Positions 16,804 through 24,811 of a stretch of 64,000 nucleotides of DNA are shown in pieces (position 1 is the stretch's first letter; every line of letters begins with the position of its first letter). This DNA comes from Clostridiaceae bacterium M8S5 (lineage in GTDB: Bacteria > Bacillota > Clostridia > Tissierellales > MCWD3). The position numbers and the translations under genes were made by a program. Where the stretch lies: the NCBI GenBank assembly GCA_029227815.1, contig CP118523.1, forward strand, positions 2,046,001-2,110,000, in the 5' to 3' direction. The notes beneath the pieces are model-generated. The model was not told the origin of the DNA and made no database searches. It saw only the letters and a list, made by a program, of their open reading frames with translations.

Positions 16804-17436
16804 TTAACTTTTTAATAGAAGTCTCATAAACATAGGAGTTATATAAGCTTCCATAAAGCTTCCAATAACTAGTATAACACTAGCTAATACGATAGCTAAA
16901 CTATAATTGAGTAAGTTTTTGTATCTTGCAGATTTATAATAAATTTGTCTCTTGTTTTTGAGAACACTTGCTGAATAGCTTAAAGATATTACCGATAAAA
17001 TTATTAATCCAGGTATTATAAATATGTTTTGAGGTAATATAGCTAATAATGCAAATAAAGCCCCATTTATACCGTATTCTCTAAATAAAAACGAAACAGT
17101 AAAGCCCATAACAAACCCTCTAATTGATATTAAGCAAAATGTTAAAGGTGCTCCTATAATTATAAGGCCAAAAACCCACAGTAACATTATGGTTTTTAGG
17201 TTATTCAGTATAGATTTTTTTAATAATACAATGCTTCCTACTGTAGATTTGTCCAAAATTTTAAAATATGAGTTTAAAAAGCTAACTAAATTTTGTACTT
17301 GTGAGTCTTTAAGTATTTTGGACATTATTGAGCCAACAGCTATTCCAAGTATTAAAAAAATGATAACAATCAAATATATACCAGTATATCTATCAAAATG
17401 TTCTTTGGCTTTTCTTTTAAAATTAGAATTTGTCAT
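16804..17436 (-). CDS. spoIIM: Stage II sporulation protein M
   Basis: Membrane scaffold of the SpoIID-SpoIIM-SpoIIP complex that thins septal peptidoglycan and drives engulfment. At 210 residues it has a basic N-terminus, a first membrane helix (YLIVIIFLILGIAVGSI), an extracytoplasmic loop, and four more helices including LWVFGLIIIGAPLTF and LASVILVIGSFMEAYITP. This is the SpoIIM/DUF95 topology. The conserved GSFMEAYITP end is typical. Start ATG has GAAGGGAG upstream. It is followed by xerD, the same order as in Bacillus. No gene for SpoIID or SpoIIP is in the window. Confidence 0.93.
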   Translation of the reverse strand: MTNSNFKRKAKEHFDRYTGIYLIVIIFLILGIAVGSIMSKILKDSQVQNLVSFLNSYFKILDKSTVGSIVLLKKSILNNLKTIMLLWVFGLIIIGAPLTFCLISIRGFVMGFTVSFLFREYGINGALFALLAILPQNIFIIPGLIILSVISLSYSASVLKNKRQIYYKSARYKNLLNYSLAIVLASVILVIGSFMEAYITPMFMRLLLKS

Positions 17437-17534
17437 ATAATACTCCCTTCATTACTTAATAAACTTGTACTTATTATATTTGTATTATAAAACTTGTACT
17501 ATAATTACAAAAAAATAGCCTTTACATAAAAAAA

Positions 17535-17564
17535 GAGATAGCCCATAATTTTATGAGTTATCTC
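17535..17564 (-). terminator. Terminator after the Nudix gene
   Basis: Stem GAGATA/TATCTC with partial pairing inside, followed on the minus strand by TTTTTTTATG, 20 bases past the Nudix stop. Confidence 0.7.
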
Positions 17565-17584
17565 AAGATTTTATATGATATTTA

Positions 17585-18118
17585 TTATGATAGTTTAAGC
17601 CTTATAGCAAGTATAGCTGATATAGTTTTGCAATCTTTTATTTCTCCATCGTAAATCATCTTTATTGCTTCGTCTATATCTAATTTTAAGATTTCTATGT
17701 ATTCGTCCTCATCAGGAGCAGGAGCACCAAATTCTAGATCATAAGCTGCATATATGTGTAATACTTCATTGCTAAACCCTGGAGTTGAATAACACTTAAA
17801 TAAAAATTCTATCTTCCCAGCATTTATACCTGTCTCTTCTACTAACTCTCTAATTACACAATCTTTAGGGTCTTCAGAAGGATCAATTTTACCCGCGGGT
17901 ATTTCTATTAGATATTCCTCAGCAGCTTTTCTAAACTGCTTTACTAATATTATTTTGTTATCTTCTGTTACAGGTATAACTGCTGATCCACCATTATGCT
18001 CTACAATTTCTCTTTTAGAGTACTTCTGCTCTGGTAATTCTATAGTATCTATTCTTAAGTTTATTATTTTCCCTTCATATATTCTCTTTGAACTAATAGT
18101 TTTTTCGGTAATAGTCAT
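17585..18118 (-). CDS. nudF: Nudix hydrolase, ADP-ribose pyrophosphatase type
   Basis: Splits ADP-ribose or related dinucleotides into AMP and ribose 5-phosphate. The Nudix box is complete: GKIDPSEDPKDCVIRELVEE followed by TGI, with the REx2EE metal ligands, preceded by VKQFRKAAEEYLIEIPA, the lead-in of the ADPRase subfamily. The N-terminal strand swap region (about 1-40) is present, and the length of 177 residues fits NudF. AGGAGG precedes the ATG by 6 bases. It sits upstream of spoIIM in the same direction, an arrangement also found in Bacillus. Confidence 0.92.
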   Translation of the reverse strand: MTITEKTISSKRIYEGKIINLRIDTIELPEQKYSKREIVEHNGGSAVIPVTEDNKIILVKQFRKAAEEYLIEIPAGKIDPSEDPKDCVIRELVEETGINAGKIEFLFKCYSTPGFSNEVLHIYAAYDLEFGAPAPDEDEYIEILKLDIDEAIKMIYDGEIKDCKTISAILAIRLKLS

Positions 18119-18250
18119 AAAAACCTCCTATATAAATTTATATCTTTATTATAAGTCTATATCTATATAAAATAAAGTATTATATGCATATTAGGATATT
18201 TTTTTTATTGATGCTAATAATAATACTAAATTAGATAGAGTGGTGATATA

Positions 18251-18727
18251 ATGAAGAAATATATTAAATACTTAGTATCAATATTATTGGCACTTTTGGT
18301 TTTTTTTAGTCATACACCAAATTTAGTAGTTAATAAGATGTCAGCGGGCTATTATTATAGTGATAATGTTCAGATTGTATCAGATACTAGTTACTATGAT
18401 CCTTACAAGACCTCCAATATAGGAATAGGGTTATTAGCTAAATCTCCTGATTTAGAAAGCACAGATAACTATCAAGCAAAATGGAGTACTAATTATGGGC
18501 AATTCCTAGTATATGACAAGTTAACTGTTACTCCATTAGGCAAAACTAGCTATAGCAAACTAAATGAAAAGATATATTGGCTTCCTAATCATAACAACGG
18601 TAATTCAGGTAAAAATATATATTTTGAGATATATGTATCCTTAATAGACAAAGTATCTGGTAAAATATTAGGCAAAAATAAAATAAAGCTTATTCAATAT
18701 GCTGATGGTAAGGTATATGTTAAATAG
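18251..18727 (+). CDS. Secreted hypothetical protein
   Basis: I do not recognise the family. The 158 residues begin with a clear signal peptide or anchor (MKKYIKYLVSILLALLVFFS). The mature part is rich in Tyr, Ser, Asn and Lys, with beta-strand-like alternation and no cysteine, suggesting a small exported beta-domain protein. The gene has its own ribosome site (GTGGTG type, weak) and a strong terminator, and it is on the plus strand in an otherwise minus-strand sporulation block. A surface or spore-related role would be a guess. Confidence 0.7.
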   Translation: MKKYIKYLVSILLALLVFFSHTPNLVVNKMSAGYYYSDNVQIVSDTSYYDPYKTSNIGIGLLAKSPDLESTDNYQAKWSTNYGQFLVYDKLTVTPLGKTSYSKLNEKIYWLPNHNNGNSGKNIYFEIYVSLIDKVSGKILGKNKIKLIQYADGKVYVK

Positions 18728-18737
18728 TAATTATAAC

Positions 18738-18766
18738 GGACTGTCTCATCGAGAGACAGTCCAATT
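18738..18766 (+). terminator. Terminator after the secreted protein gene
   Basis: Perfect 10-bp stem GGACTGTCTC/GAGACAGTCC with a 5-base loop, followed by AATTTATAT. It lies 10 bases past the plus-strand stop. Confidence 0.8.
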
Positions 18767-18819
18767 TATATAAACTCTCAATCATAAATATATTCGATAA
18801 TACTTTACTTATATAATGA

Positions 18820-18981
18820 TTATTTGCCGTCTATAAGTTGCTTTTCCCCAATTTCAACTAATTTTTTTGTCATTAATCCGCCTATTCTACCAGAGTAACC
18901 ACCGATTAATCTCGATGTAGGGCTTAGATCTTTAGCAAATTCTGTGTTTTTATTTAAATGTTTTAAGTTTAATCGTTTCAA
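18820..18981 (-). CDS. Small acid-soluble spore protein-like, alpha/beta type, short form
   Basis: A 53-residue product resembling alpha/beta-type SASPs, which coat spore DNA. It shows SPTSRLIGGYSGRIGGLMTK followed by KLVEIGEKQLIDGK, matching the second conserved helix block of the family (GxxGGxMxKxLVExxExQL). The first conserved block with its GPR protease site (the usual EFA-type sequence) is reduced to NTEFAKDLSP, which still has an E-F-A core. The protein is thus shorter than the usual 60-90 residues. Start is TTG 18981 with GAGGTG seven bases upstream. It stands alone between the nudF side and spo0A and is too short for many gene finders. Confidence 0.75.
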   Translation of the reverse strand: MKRLNLKHLNKNTEFAKDLSPTSRLIGGYSGRIGGLMTKKLVEIGEKQLIDGK

Positions 18982-19120
18982 AGTATCACCTCTTAATAGA
19001 ATGATTTATATTATAATGAGAGTTATTATATTTTTTGCAGAAATTAAATAAAGTATGAGTAGTAAATATAGTAAATTAGTTTATCATATATGATAATATT
19101 ATTTATGATAATAAACCAAC

Positions 19121-19151
19121 AAAAAACACCTTATACGTAAAATATAAGATG
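19121..19151 (-). terminator. Terminator after spo0A
   Basis: Stem CATCTTATA/TATAAGGTG (one G-T pair) with a 7-base loop, followed by TTTTTTG on the minus strand, about 45 bases past the spo0A stop. Confidence 0.75.
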
Positions 19152-19194
19152 CCTTAAGCTTTTATTTTTACTGCATTTTAATAATTAAATTTGA

Positions 19195-19998
19195 TTAAGA
19201 ACATAAATCCTCTATTCTTAATTTATCTGCAACCATTGCAATAAATTCACTATTTGTTGGTTTTCCTTTGTTGGTATGAACTGTATAACCAAACAAGCTA
19301 TTTATTGTATCTATCTTGCCTCTACTCCAAGCAACTTCTATAGCATGTCTTATTGCTCTTTCTACTCTGCTTGGTGTTGTATTATATCTTTTAGCTATTG
19401 ATGGATATAGTTCTTTTGTTACTGCACTTAAAAGCTCTACTCTTTCCACTACCATACTTATAGCTTCTCTTAGATAAAGATAACCTTTGATATGAGCAGG
19501 TACACCTATTTCATGAATGATGTTTGTTATTCTTGCTTCTAAGCTTTTTGGTTTCTTTGGCTCTTGATATAATTTATTAGTAATATCACTTGATGTTCTT
19601 CTTTCTACTGTTGTTGGCGCAACTCCAGCTAATTGTCTAACTCTAGTCATTAGTATCTCAAAATCAAAAGGCTTAATTACGTAATAGTCAGCGCCTAGGT
19701 TTATAGCTCTTTGAGTTATTTTATCTTGACCAACTGCTGATAAAACAACTACTTTAGGGAATTGTTCTAGCTTCATAGAATTTAATTTTTCTAATACTCC
19801 CAAGCCATCAATATGTGGCATTATTATGTCTAAAATCAATACGTCAGGCATTTGTCTTGACATAATTTCTAGCGCTTCTAATCCGTCTTTAGCTAGTCCT
19901 ATTACTTCAACATCTGATTGAGTAGATAAATATTCGTTTAAGATACTACAAAAATCTTTATTATCGTCTGCTACTAAAATTTTGATTTTTTTATCCAT
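19195..19998 (-). CDS. spo0A: Sporulation master regulator Spo0A
   Basis: Response regulator whose phosphorylation starts sporulation. The receiver domain (1-125) has the acidic pocket VADDNKDF, the phospho-acceptor Asp in [14 protein letters not shown], and the Lys of YVIKPFDF. After a linker, the C-terminal effector domain (about 150-267) carries the Spo0A recognition helix [17 protein letters not shown] and the ending [13 protein letters not shown]. The length of 267 residues is typical. Start ATG has AAGGGGGT upstream. A SigH-like promoter lies upstream. It is directly downstream of spoIVB, as in all spore formers. Confidence 0.98.
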   Translation of the reverse strand: MDKKIKILVADDNKDFCSILNEYLSTQSDVEVIGLAKDGLEALEIMSRQMPDVLILDIIMPHIDGLGVLEKLNSMKLEQFPKVVVLSAVGQDKITQRAINLGADYYVIKPFDFEILMTRVRQLAGVAPTTVERRTSSDITNKLYQEPKKPKSLEARITNIIHEIGVPAHIKGYLYLREAISMVVERVELLSAVTKELYPSIAKRYNTTPSRVERAIRHAIEVAWSRGKIDTINSLFGYTVHTNKGKPTNSEFIAMVADKLRIEDLCS

Positions 19999-20041
19999 TA
20001 GATAACCCCCTAAGAAAGTAAAAAATATTCTAATTATTTTT

Positions 20042-20068
20042 ATTCGACAATAATAAATTGTTTCCTTC
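20042..20068 (-). promoter_or_regulatory. Candidate SigH promoter of spo0A
   Basis: On the minus strand GAAGGAAAC and GTCGAAT occur with 11 bases between them, close to the SigH consensus RnAGGAwWW-N11/12-RnnGAAT. It lies about 45 bases upstream of the spo0A start. In Bacillus the sporulation promoter of spo0A is SigH-dependent. The match is by eye and has one mismatch. Confidence 0.5.
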
Positions 20069-20159
20069 TTAAATTTAAATAAATCTTTATTTTTTGTTAT
20101 TTTTATGTAAAATAGTTATTTTTTTATACTGCTAGTAATGTAAAACAACAAATACAAGT

Positions 20160-21473
20160 CTAATTTGACTTGTATTTGCTCAATTTACCTACTTCTACAT
20201 CTTTTATCCCACACTCATCTAACATCCACTCAATATATATACCATATCCTCTTGTAGGATCATTTACAAAAACATGTGTTACAGCACCTATAATTTTGCC
20301 ATTTTGAATAATAGGGCTTCCGCTCATTCCTTGAACTATACCTCCTGATTCTTTTAGCAGTTCTTTATCTATTATTTTTATAACCATACTTTTTGTTTTC
20401 TTCTTGCTTTGGTTTTCTTTTTTAACTATCTCTATCTCATATCTTTTTATTTTATTGTCTTTGGTTGTTGTTAATATATGTGCTTTGCCCAATCTTATTT
20501 CATTTATTGTAGCTGCTGGCAATGCATTAGGTATTAATGGGTTTTTGATATTTTCAATCCCTTTACCATAAATACCAAATACTGTGTTTTTTTCAATGTT
20601 TCCAAGTGGCTTATTGCTATCGTAAAATATACCTTTTATTTCACCTGGATTCCCTTTTTTCCCTTGATCTATAGAAGATACTTTTGAATGTAGTATTTCT
20701 CCTTTTCTAACAGGTATTAGCTTTCCTGTGTCAATATCTTGAATCCCATGCCCTAATGCTCCAAAGCTATTAGTCTCTTTGTGATAAAATGTCAATGTTC
20801 CTATACCTGCTGTCTTATCTCTTACCCATAAACCAATTCTATAACAGTTATCTTCGTTTGATTTTATTGGATTGACTTTAGTTTCAAACTTATGCCCATT
20901 TCTTTCTATTACTAACTTTGTTGGAGCTTTTATATTATTTAAAAGCTCTACAACATGATTTGAATCATTTACTGCTATTTTGTCTATCTCAAGTATTATA
21001 TCTCCAATTTTTACACCAGCTTCTTTAGCTGGGCAATACTTTTTGCCATCTAGCCCTGTTATTTGTGAAAGAGCTACGACCAAAACTCCTTTTGTATTAA
21101 GTTTAACACCTATGGAATGTCCCCCGGGAACTAATTTTATTCTATCTATAACATTTAATTTTACATCTTTTATCGGTATAAAATCAAATAATTTATATTC
21201 AATAGTTGCTATCCCATTTTGTAAAAACTTTAAATCATACGTCTTAGAAGCCTTTATTTTGTTAAAACCTACAGAATCACTCTCTATAATCTTATTTTTT
21301 TCAAATATATTAAGTGTAAATGGAAAAACAGTCTTAAATTTTTCTGTTTGACCTTTTACTATATCTATTTGTGAAGGTATTGATATAATACTATATATTT
21401 GGAAAACATATAATATCATTATAGATATTAATGTTATAAAGATTATTTTTTTTGGTGAAGAGTATTTCTTCAA
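20160..21473 (-). CDS. spoIVB: SpoIVB peptidase (S55), sigma-K checkpoint signal
   Basis: Forespore-secreted serine peptidase that triggers pro-SigK processing in the mother cell. It has an N-terminal membrane/signal segment (IIFITLISIMILYVFQIY), a PDZ domain (about 110-195, with GVKIGDIILEIDKIAVNDSN), and an S55 peptidase domain. The latter has His in ALGHGIQDIDTG and the active Ser in VQGMSGSPIIQNGKI. The C-terminal GYGIYIEWML matches the family. At 437 residues it is full length. Start is TTG. Because SigK activation is its output, any sporulation-controlled recombination in this strain would act in the same late window. Confidence 0.96.
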   Translation of the reverse strand: MKKYSSPKKIIFITLISIMILYVFQIYSIISIPSQIDIVKGQTEKFKTVFPFTLNIFEKNKIIESDSVGFNKIKASKTYDLKFLQNGIATIEYKLFDFIPIKDVKLNVIDRIKLVPGGHSIGVKLNTKGVLVVALSQITGLDGKKYCPAKEAGVKIGDIILEIDKIAVNDSNHVVELLNNIKAPTKLVIERNGHKFETKVNPIKSNEDNCYRIGLWVRDKTAGIGTLTFYHKETNSFGALGHGIQDIDTGKLIPVRKGEILHSKVSSIDQGKKGNPGEIKGIFYDSNKPLGNIEKNTVFGIYGKGIENIKNPLIPNALPAATINEIRLGKAHILTTTKDNKIKRYEIEIVKKENQSKKKTKSMVIKIIDKELLKESGGIVQGMSGSPIIQNGKIIGAVTHVFVNDPTRGYGIYIEWMLDECGIKDVEVGKLSKYKSN

Positions 21474-21702
21474 ATGAAATCACACTCCTATGTCTAAATT
21501 GTCCTGCAAAAACACCTCCTTTTTTGCATTATAGCTACTTCGTATACACTTAATTTAGCCTTTTTTGAGGCAATTTATTCTGCACAAATTTTTATTATAA
21601 ATCCAACAAAAATTAAAATTTCCGATAAATTCTTAGTATAAGTTTTTTTGACGGAACATAAGTTATTATTTGTTTTAAAGCAAATAATTAATCATAAAAA
21701 AC

Positions 21703-21737
21703 AAAAAAAGAGCACTCTTTTTTCAGAGTAACTCTTT
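21703..21737 (-). terminator. Terminator after recN
   Basis: Imperfect stem AAAGAGttACTC / GAGTgCTCTTT followed by TTTTGTTTT on the minus strand, about 30 bases past the recN stop. Confidence 0.6.
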
Positions 21738-21763
21738 GTAATTAATTTATTAATTAAATATTA

Positions 21764-23443
21764 TTATGATATTGTTTGGTTTAAAAGTTCTGAAGCTGTT
21801 TGTTTTGTTATTTGGGTTAAATTTTCTCCACCAATTAACCTAGATATTTCATCTATTCGTTGCGTATCATTTAGCTTTAATACATCAGTATAAGTCTTAT
21901 TATCTTTTTCCTTTTTTTCTATTCTGAAATGTACATCAGCTAAAGAAGCTATTTGTGGCAAATGGGTAATACATATTACTTGTCTAACATCTGAAATCTT
22001 TTTAATTTTTTTACCTACCATATGAGCTGTTTGCCCACTTATACCAGTATCTATTTCGTCGAAAACTAGGCAATCTAAATCATCTAATCTTGCTAATATT
22101 GATTTAAATGACAAGCTTATCCTAGACATTTCACCTCCTGATGCTATACGATATAGTGGCTTATGGCTTTCTCCTAAATTTGTTGATATTAGAAATTCTA
22201 TATCATCGTTTCCATTAACGTGATATTTTTCAGCTTTACTTATTTGTATCTTAAAATCTGCTTTAGACATATTTATTTCTTTTAGTTCTCTGTTAATATT
22301 TTCAACTAATTTTCCTGATATATTCTCTCTATTATGAGTTAATTTATTGCAAAGTTCTTCTAATCTACTTTTTGAAACTTGAATATTATTCTTTATATTT
22401 TTTAGCTCTCTATCCAAATTCAATATATCATCTAATTCAATTTTTAAAGAATCTCTATATTCTTTTATTTCTTGTATAGTTTTACCATATTTTCTTTTAA
22501 GTGTATTGATGGTATCTAATCTAGATCTAATTTCTTCAAATCTCTGAGCATCAAACTCTACTTCATTTATGTATTTTCTAAGTTCCATCTGAGCATCTTG
22601 TACATCATATATAACAGACTGAATGGTATCTTTAGGTGATGTAAGCTGATCATCATGGCTTAAAGCATCAGTTATCATACTTAATATATAATTTAATCTA
22701 TTAAGTATTGAGTTATTACTATCAGCATCTAACTCTAATAACGTACTATTAACATTTCTAAGGATACTCTCCATGTTTGTAAGTTTACTATATTCTGAGT
22801 TTAATTCTTCATCTTCATATTCCTTTATTTCTGAATTATCTATCTCGTTTATTTGATATTTTAATAATTCCATTTTTCTTTGTTTTTCAATATCATCTAT
22901 ATATTGCTCTTTATACTGCTTTTTTAGTTTTGTAAATTTATTGAATTCAGCTTTTACATTATCTAATAAGCTTTTATGCTCTTTATCACCTAGGATGTCT
23001 ATAAAGCTAACATATTTTTCTTTTTTGGTTAAAGATTGATGTTCGTTTTGACTATGTATATCTACCAATTGACTAGCAATATGCTTTAACATTGATATGG
23101 TAACAGTTATACCATTAATTCTAGATACACTCCTTCCAGAGCTATACACTTCTCTAGTTATTAGTATAGTATTATCACTTTCTATCTCAATGCCATATTC
23201 GCTCAGTTCTTCTATTATATCTTCAAATTTATCTATGCTAAAAAGCGCCTGTATAGTTGCTTTGTTATATCCAGTCCTAATGGTATCTTTATTACATCTT
23301 CCCCCTAATATTAAGTTTAATGCACCGATTATTATAGATTTACCTGCTCCTGTCTCTCCTGTTAAGACATTAAATCCTTCTTCAAAATGTATATTTACTT
23401 TATCTATTATTGCATAATTAGAAATATTAATATTTAGAAGCAT
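21764..23443 (-). CDS. recN: DNA repair protein RecN
   Basis: SMC-like ATPase acting early at DNA double-strand breaks. Walker A GETGAGKSIIIGAL near 30, the signature motif YRIASGGEMSRISLSFKS, and Walker B DCLVFDEIDTGISGQTAHMVG near 470 are present. Between them runs a long coiled coil (about 150-360). ICITHLPQIASLADVHFRI completes the ABC fold. The length of 559 residues is usual. GGAGGT lies before the ATG. It follows argR by 16 bases, the conserved argR-recN pair, and precedes spoIVB. Confidence 0.97.
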   Translation of the reverse strand: MLLNINISNYAIIDKVNIHFEEGFNVLTGETGAGKSIIIGALNLILGGRCNKDTIRTGYNKATIQALFSIDKFEDIIEELSEYGIEIESDNTILITREVYSSGRSVSRINGITVTISMLKHIASQLVDIHSQNEHQSLTKKEKYVSFIDILGDKEHKSLLDNVKAEFNKFTKLKKQYKEQYIDDIEKQRKMELLKYQINEIDNSEIKEYEDEELNSEYSKLTNMESILRNVNSTLLELDADSNNSILNRLNYILSMITDALSHDDQLTSPKDTIQSVIYDVQDAQMELRKYINEVEFDAQRFEEIRSRLDTINTLKRKYGKTIQEIKEYRDSLKIELDDILNLDRELKNIKNNIQVSKSRLEELCNKLTHNRENISGKLVENINRELKEINMSKADFKIQISKAEKYHVNGNDDIEFLISTNLGESHKPLYRIASGGEMSRISLSFKSILARLDDLDCLVFDEIDTGISGQTAHMVGKKIKKISDVRQVICITHLPQIASLADVHFRIEKKEKDNKTYTDVLKLNDTQRIDEISRLIGGENLTQITKQTASELLNQTIS

Positions 23444-23459
23444 CTAAATACCTCCGTAT

Positions 23460-23912
23460 CTACTTTATTAATTCATCAAACCTTTCTATTACAGAATTAA
23501 CAATTTCAATATCTTTAACTGCTATAAACACACAATCATCTCCTGCTATTGTACCAACTATTTCTGTTAGGTTTAATACGTCTATAGCTGATGCAGATAT
23601 CTGTGCTGCTCCTGGTAGCGTTTTTATAACTATTAAATTTCCAGCTGGTTCTATAGATATGATTGAATTTTTAAATATATTTATTAATCTATCTGTAGTG
23701 CCTTCATGATTACTCTTAGTTACTGAGTATTTGTATTTGCCATTTTTAGTTAGTACTTTAACTAGTCTTAGTTCCTTGATATCTCTTGATACAGTAGCTT
23801 GTGTTACGTTTATACCTATGTTTTTTAAGTGTTCAGCTAAGTCTTCTTGTGTCTCAATATCATATTTTTTAATTAACTCTAAGATCTTTCCTTGTCTAGT
23901 AAACTTTTTCAT
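23460..23912 (-). CDS. argR: Arginine repressor ArgR/AhrC
   Basis: Arginine-responsive hexameric transcription regulator. The N-terminal winged helix has RQGKILELIKKYDIETQEDL and the DNA-contacting VTQATVSRDIKELRLVKV. The C-terminal domain has the oligomerisation/arginine site LPGAAQISASAIDVL and GTIAGDDCVFIAV. I choose ATG 23912, since the sequence GGGGGGT that serves as ribosome site contains the upstream ATG. The length of 150 residues is standard. It lies between tlyA and recN as in Bacillus. Confidence 0.96.
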   Translation of the reverse strand: MKKFTRQGKILELIKKYDIETQEDLAEHLKNIGINVTQATVSRDIKELRLVKVLTKNGKYKYSVTKSNHEGTTDRLINIFKNSIISIEPAGNLIVIKTLPGAAQISASAIDVLNLTEIVGTIAGDDCVFIAVKDIEIVNSVIERFDELIK

Positions 23913-24001
23913 TTTACCCCCCATAAAACTTTATTTTATATTTATTATTATACTTCTATAATACCACGTTTTTTACTTTTACGTCATAATAACTTTAAAT
24001 T

Positions 24002-24811
24002 TTATATTGCGTGTGATTTATCTACAATAGTTTTTATATATTGACTTATATCTGTACATATATTTTCTACCGATTTGTTCTTTATATGTGCGAGATATTC
24101 AATATTGCCGCTACCTCCTTTTATTGGAGAATACGTTAAAGCTACTATGTCTAGTTTATTATTCCTACAATATTTTAGGACATTTTCAATTACTTCTATA
24201 TGAATTCTTTTGTCTTTTACTATGCCTTTTTTTCCAAGTTTATCTTTTCCAGCTTCAAATTGAGGTTTTATTAGAGCTACTATATCTACGTTATCAGTAG
24301 CAAGTTTCCTAGCAACAGGTAATATGAATTTTAGTGATATAAACGATACGTCTATAGTAACGAAATCAACTTTTTCTCCTAAATCATTTTCATCCATATA
24401 CCTAACATTTGTTTTTTCCATTACTATAACTCTGTCATCTTCTTTGAGTTTTTTATCTAGTTGTTCTTTTCCCACATCTACAGCATAGACCTTACTTACT
24501 CCATTCTGTAACATACAATCAGTAAATCCTCCTGTAGAAGCACCTATGTCAAGTCCAGTTTTATCAGTTAATTCTAGATCAAACTGTTCTATAGCTTTTT
24601 CAAGCTTTAATCCACCTCTACTGACATAAGGAATAATTTCACCTTTTATTTGAATATCACTATCTATACTGACTTTTACTGACGATTTGTCGATTTTTTC
24701 ATTGTTAACAAAAACTAATCCTGCTTTAATACTACTTTTTGCTTTTTCTCTACTTTTAAGCAGACCTTTTTTTACTATAAGAACATCTAATCTTTCTTTA
24801 TTTTTTTCCAT
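24002..24811 (-). CDS. tlyA: TlyA-family rRNA 2'-O-methyltransferase
   Basis: S4-domain protein that methylates rRNA ribose in related organisms and is often named hemolysin A. The S4 RNA-binding domain (about 6-65) begins ERLDVLIVKKGLLKSREKAK. The FtsJ-like methyltransferase domain carries DIGASTGGFTDCML, YAVDVG, and FVTIDVSFISLKFILP, followed by LIKPQFEAGKDKLGKKGIV and YSPIKGGSGNIEYL. The length of 269 residues is normal. Its start overlaps the 3' end of dxs by 14 bases, so the two are translationally coupled. Confidence 0.95.
   Translation of the reverse strand: MEKNKERLDVLIVKKGLLKSREKAKSSIKAGLVFVNNEKIDKSSVKVSIDSDIQIKGEIIPYVSRGGLKLEKAIEQFDLELTDKTGLDIGASTGGFTDCMLQNGVSKVYAVDVGKEQLDKKLKEDDRVIVMEKTNVRYMDENDLGEKVDFVTIDVSFISLKFILPVARKLATDNVDIVALIKPQFEAGKDKLGKKGIVKDKRIHIEVIENVLKYCRNNKLDIVALTYSPIKGGSGNIEYLAHIKNKSVENICTDISQYIKTIVDKSHAI

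Noticed and set aside
24088..24300. Leu/Tyr-rich plus-strand frame inside tlyA
   Set aside because: Out-of-frame shadow of a well-supported gene on the other strand.
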